Assembly: GCA_002221725.1 (NCBI GenBank)
Contig: NJFT01000168.1
Coordinates: 1-64,000 of the forward strand
Reading direction: 5' to 3'
Source: Scedosporium boydii
Taxonomy: Eukaryota > Ascomycota > Sordariomycetes > Microascales > Microascaceae
DNA length: 64,000 nt
The notes below the pieces were generated by a model that saw nothing but the letters and a program-made list of their open reading frames with translations, did not search any database and was not told the DNA's origin. Positions 46,812 to 57,418 of this stretch are shown here, one piece after another (position 1 is the first letter of the stretch; every line of letters begins with the position of its first letter). A program made the position numbers and the translations under genes.

Positions 46812-47534
46812 ATGGTCTCCCTCAAATCTCTCCTCGCGGCGTCCCTCGCCCTCGCTGGCCACTCCCTCGCCCAAAGGACCATCCAGATCCTCGCCATCCA
46901 AGACCTGACCCTCCCCGACACCTTCGTCTACAAGCCCAACTCCGTGACCGCCAACGTCGGCGACGTCGTCGAGTTCCACTTCGCGCCTACGGGATTCCTG
47001 CCGTCGAACCACACCGTCGCTCAGGGGACTTTCGAGAAGCCCTGCCAGCCTATGCCCAATGGATTCTACTCGGGGAATGTGACTGCGGCGCCTGATACTC
47101 CCCTCGGAGAAGCTGTAGGTGTCACCACTTCCATAAATTTGGCTGGAGGAATGGAAGTGAAAACACTGGGACATTTATTGGGAAGCTCCGAGAAATAAGA
47201 AGCTAATCATCACTCCCGGAAACAGGAATTCGTCTTCCAAGTCCAGATCCAAACCACCGACCCCCTCGTATTCTACTGCACCACCGGCCAGCACTGCACC
47301 CGCGGAATGTACGGCGTCATCAACCCCTCTTCGAACCGAAACCTCGCCTCCTACAAGAAGATCATCACCTCCCACGGCCCCGCTGGCGTGCCTCCGCGCA
47401 TCAACGGCGGCAACCTCGTTCGGAACCCAGGCGCCATTAACCAGGCTGCGCTTGTCGCTGGTGCGTCGACGTCCTCGGCGATTTCGATGCTTGGTGTCGC
47501 GGGCGCGATGGCGTTTGCGGTGTTGATGGCATAG
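46812..47534 (+). CDS. GPI-anchored extracellular cupredoxin
   Basis: Two exons (46812-47114, 47226-47534), 203 residues. Signal peptide MVSLKSLLAASLALAGHSLA. A single plastocyanin-like fold follows, with all four type-1 copper ligands in order: His67 (SNHTV), Cys119 (FYCTTGQHC), His124 and Met129 (RGMYG). The C-terminus has a hydrophobic GPI-type tail (SSAISMLGVAGAMAFAVLMA). Fungal proteins of this type are surface-exposed small copper proteins; roles in electron transfer, copper handling or development have been proposed, and none is proven for this one. Electron supply to AA9 is an attractive but untested idea given the neighbourhood. ATG 46812 is the start that gives a proper signal peptide. 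Confidence 0.92.
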
Positions 47535-50292
47535 ATTTAAACGCTGGGTTTGAGGAGACTGGGAATAGTCGAAGGTCGAATCTGTCAATCAAGACATAGC
47601 AATGCGGAGAAGAAGATGGAAAGAGAAAACAAAGAAACATATATTCGGTGCGGCAATCCTAGTGACATAGACAAGGCCGCACCGGGGGCTGGGTTCAAGC
47701 GTTGGTACAGGCGGGTCGGCTGCCCTACCTGAGATTATCGACGAGCCATTGCAATTAGTCTGTATATATACATCTATATTCGGTTACACTCTATGGAATG
47801 GGATCAAAATTCTACGTCCATGTCATTTTTGATGGGGCTGATGGAGAAGGAGAGGCGAAGGAAGAGACAAGAGCAAGCGGAGCGACATGGGGGATGGGGA
47901 GTGGAAATAAAGCATGATTTCGCATAAAGGAAATTTAAGTTTCTTATATCTTGTTTGACCTTTTTGCCTCGTTTTCATGTCTCCATTTTTCTGCCTCGGG
48001 TTGACACTCGAAAGTGGTAAACGGCCAACAGATGGCGAAGGCTGTGAACTCCTCTTGCCCGTGCATCGCCATCCAGATGCATTTTTGCTTTGCTACGGTG
48101 TCGTGGGCGGAGCACAGATTCAATTTAAGTTAGACGACACGGAAGGATGACATCAGGCACCATCATTAAGCTCAATCAATTGACACTTCTTCGATTTCCA
48201 TCGGTAGCACTCCCGGCGAGTCGGACCCTCCTGCAGCGTTCCCCAAGTTCGGCAGAATCTATCCGAGGACGGAGACCGTGGGCCGGTCCGCTGGAACCAA
48301 CAGAGGAGAAAATGGCGGAGTGCATACCTCAATCCGATGGACGGAAAATCCTGGCTTCACTCGGTGAATATGGAGGACAAGGCCCTCGATAAAACGAGAG
48401 CATCGAGTAGGCAAAAGGATGTATCTATGTTTGAGGAGAGTGGCTCTGTGACGTTGAATGGATTGAAAATTATTCGATCGATATTTTCCGATGCAAATCT
48501 CACAAGATCCGAGGGGCCAGGGAAAGGAACCAGAACAATCGTGGTTTTTTCTTGTCTCAATTGTCTTGCTCGTCCTGCATCCCGGCATCACTTCTCTTCG
48601 TAGTGTTCAAATAAAAAGAGAATGCAAACTCATATAGTGAGATCAAATCACTCTTGACGTGTTGGGATCTTCGCTGCAGGTTGCTCATCCCGAGGCCTTG
48701 GCTGTCTCCTGTGGCTGCATCTGCATTTGCCCGTCGAGTCGGGCGGCAGGAAAATCGCGCTCAATACAAACTTGGCATCGACTACGAAGTACCATGACCT
48801 GCATTTCGGGTTCCTTGGCTTTATGACGTGACCTCAACTCTCCCGCACACGGCAAAGCTTGGCGAGGGTGATTCGTTCTGTCTGGTTGGCTTCAGATGCT
48901 CCAGCCCACTCTATCGAGGAGAGAGATTATGCCCCCTTTTTGCTTTCGGGGCTAGCTAGGAGGCTTTCCGGGATTGAATTGACTCCCAGAGTCTCAGTGA
49001 ATAAACGAGGCTCTCCTCAGTTGTTTGTCTGATCTCATTACTTCGTAGTAGTTAAGGAGCTGCAAAGTCTGTTTGAGACATTCGAACGATTAAGAGACGG
49101 ACGCCCTGGCTAAACCACTTCTGGAATCCAATATTCTTATGAGCAGTGTTTCAGCCAAGTGGAGAGAGGATTGGCCAACGGGAAGCTGGCGTGAGTCCAA
49201 GGTCAGGGTCGACGGGGTTTCTGGAAAGCTTAAATCCGAGCGGTCACGGTTCGTCTTCGAGTGGGACTCTGGGAGCATCCATTTCTTGTATCCCCTCGTT
49301 TGCAAATACTCCGTACTGCTCGAGTCCGGCTTTTTCTAGCTCTAGTCTGATCCTGACCGGAGCACTCACACATAAACGAGGTCAATAGATCAAGGCCAAG
49401 ATGGATGCTGTCCTTCTTTCGGAAGTGATTGACGCGTGATGTTCCAGAAGCCGCCAAAACGAGACGCGAAAAAACAAGGAAAAGAAAAGTGGGCACATGC
49501 AAGTTTCTCCCACTAATGTCCCCTAGGACGAAAAAGCCAGGCTGTCGATGCCCCTGACTATCTTTGTCCTTCGCTGGAGCATATTTCGTAGTGGATTTGG
49601 GACCTGAACCCAAGAGGGAATATGAGCACACGAGTAATTTAGTGGGTTTTGACAAATGTCGCCTGACCACTGACCATCTTGGGATCTCACTACTTCTTAT
49701 CGGATGCCTCGATCCCAAGCTCTCGTTCTTCCTCCTTTTCTAACTTCTTCCAGCCCGGCTTTCGCGGACGGAATCGAGGAAAGAGCGACCCGGACCGACC
49801 GGACATCGTCAAATATTTTCCAGCCTCGACTCAATTGATCCAATCCGGCCTTGCACCACCTCCAGCAGCCTCGACAAATGAACAGGAACTAGAGCATTGA
49901 ATCATCCTCGGATGCAGCCGCAGATGCAAATGCAAATAAGGCGCTCCTGAAAATCAGGATTCTGTCGAGGGGAAAACGGCCCCCAACATCACCACTGCCA
50001 CTTCCTCCAGTCACTCGTTCGCCCCTTTTCACCCCGATTTTCTCCTCCCTGGCCGATCTTTTTCCTTCCCACCTGCCCTCTTTTCGTCTTTGTCGACTGT
50101 TGTTTTCTGCCTCGGTTCTCTCGTTCTCCGTCGCGACGACCTCTTCTCTTCTCAGCATTCCTTCTTTGCATTAATTCTTACTTAATTTTAATCATCGTCA
50201 TTTTCTTCTCTTTACCCACGATCCATTGACTTGGATTCGTCGAATTCCTCGGCTCGTCAACGCCCACTCCACGGCCCAGAGCCAAGCCCGCC
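47535..50292. other. Intergenic region
   Basis: About 2.8 kb. Two TACTTCGTA-type motifs lie at 48783 and 49039. No gene supportable. The 3' 300 bp is strongly pyrimidine-rich and is presumably the leader of the acyltransferase gene. Confidence 0.5.
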
Positions 50293-51891
50293 ATGAGCCG
50301 CAAACTCCCATTCACCATGCGGCCGCAAGCCGTCGCCGCCATTGCAATCTCCCTCCTGGCCACCCTCGTGCCAAGCTTCGTCACCGACCTCGTGAACCCC
50401 GAACGCCGCCGCCGCCCCCCGAAACTCCACCCGACCTCCTACCTCGACGGCCTCCGAGGCCTCGCCGCCTTCGCCGTCTTCGCCTTCCACTACACCGACT
50501 ACAACCACAAGACCTTCCTCCCGCACTACGGTTCGAACCCGGAGGCCACGGGATCGTCGATCCTGCAGCTGCCTTTTATCCGGATTATATACTCCGGCAC
50601 GCCCATGGTGCACGTCTTCTTCGTCATCTCAGGTTTTGCGCTGGCGTGCCGACCGCTACAATGTCTCTATGACCAATCGTCGACCTCGACTCGTCCCTCG
50701 TCCGCAGGCGTAGCCAAGGCCCATGCCGTGCTCGCGTCGTCAGCCCTCCGAAGGCCCATACGGCTGTTCGTGCCTCCGCTCGCGGTCACTTTCCTCACCG
50801 CGATGATCATCCAGCTCGACTACCTCCACGGCTACATGAAACCCAAAGAATCCCTCTTCAAGGCCATCTACGAATGGGCCACCGACGCCTTCTACAACAT
50901 CACCTGGCCCTGGACCTGGGAAGCCGGCTCCATCAAATCCCGCTATAACCCCCACCTGTGGACCATCCCCATCGAGTTCACCCACTCCATGCTCCTTTTC
51001 CTGGTCGTGTTCGCCCTTGCGCCCCTCCGAACCGCTCGCGTGCGCCACTTCGCCCTCGTCTGCATCATGGTCTACTCGATCCTTTCCGCACGCTGGGCCG
51101 CTTTCGAATTCATGGGCGGTGCACTCCTCGCCGATATGTACTGCGCGAAGCAGCACCGAAACAACGACGCCGCCACTCACGACCAACTGACTCTACTTCC
51201 CATGCCGATTACTAGCACCTCCCACGAATCCACCTGCGCCACCGCTGCGGCCGCCTTCCTCGATTCGAAAATGATAGCCAGAGTCCCCGTCGCCAAGATC
51301 CTCCACATCGCCAAAAACACAACGCGTGTCGCCGTGCTCATCGCCTCGGCCTTCATCATCTCCTGGCCCCCGCGCCGCGGAGACATGACACCCACCTACA
51401 TCTGGCTAGAAACCCTCGTCCCCGCCTCCTTCATCAAAGAGAACAAACCCGAGCTCGCCTCCTCCTTCTGGCTCTCCATGGCCGCCTTCGGCACCGTCTG
51501 GGCCAGCGGCCGCATCCGCTGGTTCAAGCGCATGCTCAATGCTCCCCTGCCGCAGTACGCCGGGCGCATCAGCTTCTGCTTCTACATCATGCAGCATACC
51601 ATCCTGAACCTGCTGCAACACCCCGTGCTGGGGTCGACTGCGAAGCCTGCTAGCGGCGATAAGCCCGGCGAGCCGGCGTGGGGTGTGAGGGGGACGTTTG
51701 GGAATGATACGCCCGTTGAGAGGACGATTACTTGGACCGTGGGGTTGGTGATTTTGGGGTCCGTGGTGGTTGTCATGGCGGATTTGTTTACCAGGGTGCT
51801 GGATGCGCCGGCTGTGAGGTTAGCGAGGACGTTGGAGGGGGTTGTGTGTCGGAAGGATGAGCCTAGGAACGGGGCAATGCAGGAAAAATAG
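50293..51891 (+). CDS. Acyltransferase 3 (OafA/YrhL-type) membrane protein
   Basis: Single exon, 532 residues, multi-pass membrane protein of the acyltransferase 3 family, which transfers acetyl or other acyl groups to sugars or lipids across membranes. The family R-X10-H motif is present as Arg55...His66 within TSYLDGLRGLAAFAVFAFHY, followed by a VHVFFVISGFALA helix, EFTHSMLLFLVVF and further helices. The C-terminal part has a hydrophobic segment and a polar tail. A second ATG nine codons down (MRPQAV) is possible. Convergent with the next gene, 148 bp apart. Substrate unknown; fungal relatives occur both in general metabolism and in secondary metabolite clusters. Confidence 0.9.
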   Translation: MSRKLPFTMRPQAVAAIAISLLATLVPSFVTDLVNPERRRRPPKLHPTSYLDGLRGLAAFAVFAFHYTDYNHKTFLPHYGSNPEATGSSILQLPFIRIIYSGTPMVHVFFVISGFALACRPLQCLYDQSSTSTRPSSAGVAKAHAVLASSALRRPIRLFVPPLAVTFLTAMIIQLDYLHGYMKPKESLFKAIYEWATDAFYNITWPWTWEAGSIKSRYNPHLWTIPIEFTHSMLLFLVVFALAPLRTARVRHFALVCIMVYSILSARWAAFEFMGGALLADMYCAKQHRNNDAATHDQLTLLPMPITSTSHESTCATAAAAFLDSKMIARVPVAKILHIAKNTTRVAVLIASAFIISWPPRRGDMTPTYIWLETLVPASFIKENKPELASSFWLSMAAFGTVWASGRIRWFKRMLNAPLPQYAGRISFCFYIMQHTILNLLQHPVLGSTAKPASGDKPGEPAWGVRGTFGNDTPVERTITWTVGLVILGSVVVVMADLFTRVLDAPAVRLARTLEGVVCRKDEPRNGAMQEK

Positions 51892-52039
51892 ACCCGGAAA
51901 TTGCATCTTTATTTTATTGTTTATTCTATTTGAATTTTCCCATTCGTAATGTTAACAAGAGCTTGGTCGCCGTACCAAACTTCAGCTGAGCTATCTCACC
52001 ATACACACAACCAGCCTTCGAGGCTAAAAGCCATTTCAA

Positions 52040-53410
52040 CTACAAGACTCTCTCGATGATTTCGTGCCGGGGAGTTCCCACGCGCTCCAGAGCCCCGTAA
52101 AACCTCTCCGGATCAGCCCAGTCCTCGGGGGCATACACGCCACTCCGCTTAAGCCCATCCTCCATCGCTAACACCATAAACGCCGCACACGACGTCCCCG
52201 TCGCTGTACCCATCGACGTGTAAAGGTACGAGTCCTCCCCAGCCTTGGGCGATCGCTTGGTGATAGACGCCGGAACACCATTTCGCGTACCAACCGCGCG
52301 AACGAGCATGCCGCCCCCCGAGGCCTTGAGGTCACCTCGTGCCGCGTTAACGAGGAAACTCAACACCTGGCCAATCGTGCACTCTCCGGACCAGATCTGC
52401 TCCAGCATTCCCCACAAGGCGTACCGCCAGGGCGTGAGCTTGTGATTCGCGTTTGCGAGGAGTTGAAACAGCTCCTTGATGGTGATATCCCCACCGCGGA
52501 ACTGCGCGGTCAGCCCACCGAAGAGCCGCGTCCACCCCGCGGCGGAAGTCTCGTCGTTGAGCACATTGACCAGGAAGTCTATCGCTTCGCTCATGCTCAG
52601 GGCGTTCCGTCTCACGGCGCAGCCGATGCCGCGAGCGATGCCGTTGTAGGGCACGGGCGATAGGCTACCCATGCATCGAATGCGAGAAGCATTGGGGAAT
52701 AGGCGGGGAAGGGTGACTGGCTCCGGGTGGGCCGTCTCGTGGAGCAGCATCTCGCCCTCGCCGCTGATCATGGGGGCGTACATCGTCTCGACCCAGGACT
52801 CGTGCATGGTCGGCCTGCCGTTCGCCCAGGTGAGGCACGGGCCGGCGGCGATATGTAGCAAGTGTTCGAGGACGGCTTTGCCGGTTGTGTCGCCGCCCTC
52901 GGTGACGCTCCAGCAGAGGTCGATCGAGTCCACCTTGTCCAGCTCCTGGGTCACGTCCATCGCCATGACGTTTGACAGACCTGGAGAGGCGCCGCAGCCG
53001 ATATAGCAAGGCACACCTTCTGCCTTTGCCTTTTCGTGCAGGGCGAGAGCGGCCTGGGTACTCTCCACGTCGTCGTCAAAGTCGAGATACGGCACTTTGA
53101 CCTCGAGGCATGCGGTGAGGACAGGCTCCGACGTGCGCATATAGGGCCCTGCTCCGAGAACAACTAGCGCGGCGTCCTTGATCCGATCAAGGAGGGCGGG
53201 CCGATCGAAGAGATCTAGCTTTGCTGTCGTGATGCGCGAAGCTGGGACATTGAGCCTGGAGGCGACAGTCTCCAGAACGGCGGTGTTGATGTCGGTTAGG
53301 ATTAGCGGTGCGTCGCTTGCCTTTGCGAACCGCTCGACGGCCAGGCGGCACATCTCACCTGCCGCACCGATAAAGACGACGGGCTTTGGGGGGATAGAGG
53401 TGGTGGTCAT
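52040..53410 (-). CDS. Saccharopine dehydrogenase-like NAD(P)-dependent oxidoreductase
   Basis: Single exon, 456 residues from ATG 53410 (MTTTSIPPKPVVFIG). The N-terminal Rossmann fold shows VVFIGAAGEMCRLAVERF (GxxGxx motif), a typical ILTDIN acidic end of beta-2 that favours NAD over NADP, and LVVLGAGPY. The Sacchrp_dh_C-like remainder includes GCGASPGLSNVMAMD. The open frame extends upstream to 53473 but only via a GTG. The family includes lysine-pathway enzymes and many fungal homologues of unassigned substrate; this one is not the fungal LYS9, judging by sequence style, but I cannot prove it. A TATATATG-type element lies about 120 bp upstream on the minus strand. Confidence 0.88.
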   Translation of the reverse strand: MTTTSIPPKPVVFIGAAGEMCRLAVERFAKASDAPLILTDINTAVLETVASRLNVPASRITTAKLDLFDRPALLDRIKDAALVVLGAGPYMRTSEPVLTACLEVKVPYLDFDDDVESTQAALALHEKAKAEGVPCYIGCGASPGLSNVMAMDVTQELDKVDSIDLCWSVTEGGDTTGKAVLEHLLHIAAGPCLTWANGRPTMHESWVETMYAPMISGEGEMLLHETAHPEPVTLPRLFPNASRIRCMGSLSPVPYNGIARGIGCAVRRNALSMSEAIDFLVNVLNDETSAAGWTRLFGGLTAQFRGGDITIKELFQLLANANHKLTPWRYALWGMLEQIWSGECTIGQVLSFLVNAARGDLKASGGGMLVRAVGTRNGVPASITKRSPKAGEDSYLYTSMGTATGTSCAAFMVLAMEDGLKRSGVYAPEDWADPERFYGALERVGTPRHEIIERVL

Positions 53411-53528
53411 TTTGGCGAGGTATGAAGGATATGCAGAGGGGGTAGAAGCGTCCCGGTTAGGAAAAGATCTCACTGGAAGCTAAGGATAACAAGACAAAGC
53501 AGGAACAAACTAGTGCATGGAAAGGTGC

Positions 53529-53537
53529 ATATATAGA
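53529..53537 (-). promoter_or_regulatory. TATA-like element of the oxidoreductase gene
   Basis: Reads CTATATATG on the minus strand about 120 bp upstream of ATG 53410. Confidence 0.3.
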
Positions 53538-55415
53538 TAGATACCGTAACCCCCCGCAGTCCCGCCAAGCTGTTTTTGCGTGTCTTTGCCGAGGCGACTA
53601 CGTGTGCACAGTCGTATCAGTAAACTTGGGAGGTAGGGGCCAAGAGAGAGACCGCGGATCCGGGGACAGTTTGGGCCAGTGGGTGCCACCGGGAGAGTAG
53701 CGGGGCATCCGGATCCGGATCCGAGGATACCACTCCCTCAGAGGAGGGGGTTTGACAAGCTTGATAAACATTTCTTGGTTTCATTGGTTCATGGAACTAT
53801 TGCCTGCCTCTAGGCAGCTCTGTTGGAGGGCAAGCATTCCTACGATTGTGCGTTATGTTGTGCGTTCTGCATCGTTGATCATTCTTGGAGTTGGGTCGCG
53901 TAAGCCAAGCCTCGATCTACCTTTAGTTTACTTCATCTGTCTTGAATGTCCACTATCCACTCACGTGAGACTTGGTTTGCGCCCACATTAAGAGTTGGAC
54001 GAAACTCGTTAGTGTGGACCATTCGGTAGTGCCGCCATTGTTAGAACCGGAGATGGTTTCCGCGGCAGTGGTGGCGCCGACGAGCTGATCTGCATGAGGT
54101 GAGTAAAAGTGACCTGATCTTTTCTGCTGCATAGAATCGTGATCCACCAGTTCGCAAAAATACCTTGTCGATAGATAGGGTTCTAAACTTGAAGAAAAAA
54201 GCTTGATAAAAGCCGTTGAGGATCTCTATCTATCGTGTTAGGTTTAATTTTCACCACCAGCTTATCGAGTTGCCTCCTAGACGGGGTATTTTGGTTGGTC
54301 ACAACGCCATGATTGTTGGAGATATGCCTAGACTCCAGAATCCAGATATCACTGCTTTCCCAGATCCGCGGATCCGGCTCCTGCATTCGCTCATCCGCTG
54401 CTTTGGTAACGTTAGCGGCTCGATAACAGGTAAATAACATAAGAAATACTAGAAATCCCCGTTACCCCATGGGGAATCATTAACGCAAAAAGGAAAATGC
54501 CCCTAGCTTCTCCATGTGGTGTGCATTAGGCAGCTTGCTGAGGGCTACTATCGTGACCTTTGAGATAGCAGACCCTGGTTTGGGGGATATCTAGGGTGGC
54601 ACAGAGCTGTAGGCAGCCAGAGCAGAGCCGAGGTCCGGGCGTCGCCGTATCTGTTTATCGTCTTTAATGCGGCTTCCGACACTAGATTTGGTGTTGAGGC
54701 CACAACGCGTACCTCCTACACCTTGATCTTCGATGGCGTTCCTATCACTCCGGGCAGGGCGGCCCTCTTTCGCCACGCACCATATCTAACCAACCCACAT
54801 TGTCCTGCGGCAGAATCCAGGTCTTATCAAGCGGCTGACTGAAAATGGTCTCATGTCCGGCCGATTTCGTGGGAAGTCTCTAATCTACAATAGCTCGGGT
54901 CGGGATTGTGCCCCTACAGCTAGCGTTCAGAGTTGGTATCAGAAGTACCTGCCCGGACGAGCGTTCTAATGTTGCTGCTCTTTCCTCTTCAACAATCGTA
55001 GCACATCACACAGACCCCGTTCACTAAGAATTACTCCTTCGTATGCCCCATGTACACCGAGCCAAGGCGTGTGATCCGTATGGGACCGTTAGTCTGCTTT
55101 CTATTACGACATATCATGAAGGGTTCCAACATCCAAAGGGGCTATGTAGATTTGCATAATTACCTCTGAACGGGGCATCTTCAAGAACTTATTCTCTACA
55201 AGTTCATTCGGAAGCGTTCATCATAGTAACCTCACATGATCATCCAGTTTCTAGCGCATCGTAGGGACTGTAGCCTTCTTAAGGATATATAAGCGCTATA
55301 ATACATGTCCTGCTTCAATTGATCTCTAAGATCCTCTAACGGTTAGCTCATGGAGTGTCCGCCCAGCGCGCTCGCGCTACAAGTCAGAAACCCCCGTTTC
55401 TCAATGATGGTGACA
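53538..55415. other. Intergenic region with coding-like relics
   Basis: About 1.9 kb. Contains a (GGATCC)-type triplet of palindromes near 53708-53722. Plus-strand stretches at about 54240-54437, 54644-54839 and 54852-54969 translate to protein-like text (for example YLFIVFNAASDTRFGVEATT and CAPTASVQSWYQKYLPGRAF) in different frames with stops between. They may be remains of one decayed gene; family not recognised. Confidence 0.35.
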
Positions 55416-56959
55416 TCACACCCATCGCTCCCTCGAAACGGAAAGCCGAGTAACTAGAAACAAGACGGCCGTAATAGCCAGAGCGACGCCAGTATAGAGT
55501 TGCATCCACAAATAATTGGTTCCTCCGCCTCTCATGAGCAACTTGCCGGCAATTGGTCCCACCCCGAGAACTGCAAAGGCGTTGATGGTAATACAAGTTC
55601 CTGTAGGGAAATCAAAAAGATCAGCATACCGAGGTTTCTTCAGATTCTTGAAAATACTAATGGTAGTGATAGGAATAACTCACCTGTCCACGCGCCAAGA
55701 ACTTCTGGAGAAGGCGCCAATCGGGATAGACAGGGTGAAAACAGCGCCTGCAGTGCGCCTGACAGGAGGCCGTAAGCTAAAGCCCACACGATGATTCCCG
55801 CGATGCTCGTCGCACTAATCCATGTGAACGCAGTCACGGCGCAAACGACGCAGGTCAAGGAGAGGGCGTTGAAAAAACCGAAGCCGGAGTCTGCGATGAA
55901 GCCCACCACATAACATCCAAAGAAGGCTCCCGCATTTATGATTGAAGCGTTGTAGAATGAGAGCGATGGGGACATCCCCATCTCCATGGCGTATGGTGTA
56001 ATGAAAAACTATGGAGGGCGAGGCGAGAGTCAGCCTTGTAAGAAGATAGACGGTTGATATCATTGGTATGGGATCCTACTGACCCATGGAACGTAGATGC
56101 CCAGATTCATGATTACGAGGCCGACGGTAAAGAGAACCGTGCGCTTGTCGGTGAAGTATCTCTTCAAGTGGAGGGATTCGCGCGCAGTGCTTCGAGGGAA
56201 TCGGGGCTGGATCAGGAGAGTGGCGGCAATCATGAGGCCGAGCTGCATGAAGGCGATGATGCGGAGGGTCCAGCCGATGGAAATGCCCTTTTCGTTGAGG
56301 AGCTTGTTACCCACGATTGGCCAAATGACGCCTAGACGTGGGAAAGTAGAACACGCAAGTTAGCTTTTGGCGCCTTTGGGGATTGTACCATTGAAGTCCA
56401 TGACGATTTGATTATACGCACCTCCCACATTCTGGCCCGACATCACCATTCCGACAACCAATCCGCGACGCTTCATGAACCATTGTGACTGAACTGCGAG
56501 GGCTGGCGTAAAGGCTAGACCCATGCCAAAGGACAGACAAAGCCCCTGTGACAGCAGGACTTGGTAGAACTCGTTGGCCAGAGAGGACATCATGTTGCCA
56601 AACACCATGAAGAACGTGCCAACCGCCATGGGCAGTGTTGGTCCGTACCTGTCCGACAGCCGGCCAGACCACATACCAAAAAAGAAGCAGCCCCAGCCCT
56701 GGATGCTGCCGATCCAGCCAATGTTGGAGTGACTCTGTTCAGGGAACCCCGTGGTGGCGTAGTAACTCTGGAAGATGGAGCCCGCGTTGAGGAAGCCGAT
56801 GGTCGCGATGAAGGAGATGAATCCGCCCAGAGCCGTGAGCCAGGCGCGGATCCCTCCATCGGGATAGTAGTGTTCGATCTCATCATGGGTTGGTTGGTCT
56901 TCCTTGACAGAGTCGACGGGAGTCCCCTTGACTTCGGCCTTTTCGCTGTCGATGGACAT
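55416..56959 (-). CDS. MFS monocarboxylate transporter (MCT) type
   Basis: Four exons (56959-56422, 56331-56084, 56008-55684, 55600-55416) give 431 residues. The N-terminal cytosolic stretch precedes the MCT signature PDGGIRAWL at the start of TM1, followed by IGWIGSIQ and GRLSDRYGP segments. Twelve helices are expected; the count and length fit. The last exon must be read in the frame ending TRLSVSRERWV; the other open frame there is a shadow. Fungal MCT-like proteins import or export monocarboxylates and related metabolites at the plasma membrane; the substrate is unknown. It faces a Zn2Cys6 regulator across a 459-bp divergent promoter, the usual arrangement of a transporter with its own regulator. 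Confidence 0.93.
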
Positions 56960-57418
56960 GGTGGGAATCAGAGTGAAAGAAGAAACAGGACGGATGAGCC
57001 TGGTGTCAATGGAAAAAAGATGAACAAGCGGTCCGTTAGTTCTCGTGTCATTTTCGTCTGGTCGTTGACGATAGTTTTATAAGACTCGAGATACTCTCCC
57101 GTCCCCATCCTATCTTTCGCCCCAAAAACCCACAGATAGGGGCGACGAATCCCAATTAGCGGGGACAATCCTGGGGTAGACCACCCCACATGATAGTTTC
57201 CAAGAGTGGTTTGAAGGTTAATGTTCTGATCCCAGCTAGAAGGCCGAATCGAGATTAGCTCGAAGGCCTTGAGCCGCGGATCCGCGGCTCCCACCACCAG
57301 TCACCGAATTATGATGGTCTGCTACTTTAGTCCCAGCTCATCACCGTCTTTTGCCCCCAACGCCGATGCTACCCCCTCTACTGTCTTATCCAGTTTCCCC
57401 CTCATCACAACAGCAAAG
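56960..57418. promoter_or_regulatory. Divergent promoter between transporter and Zn2Cys6 regulator
   Basis: 459 bp between the two start codons. A CCGCGGATCCGCGG palindrome lies at 57273-57286, with CCGCGG half-sites of the kind Zn2Cys6 proteins often bind. Binding is not shown. Regulation of the transporter by the adjacent factor is inferred from the layout. Confidence 0.45.
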
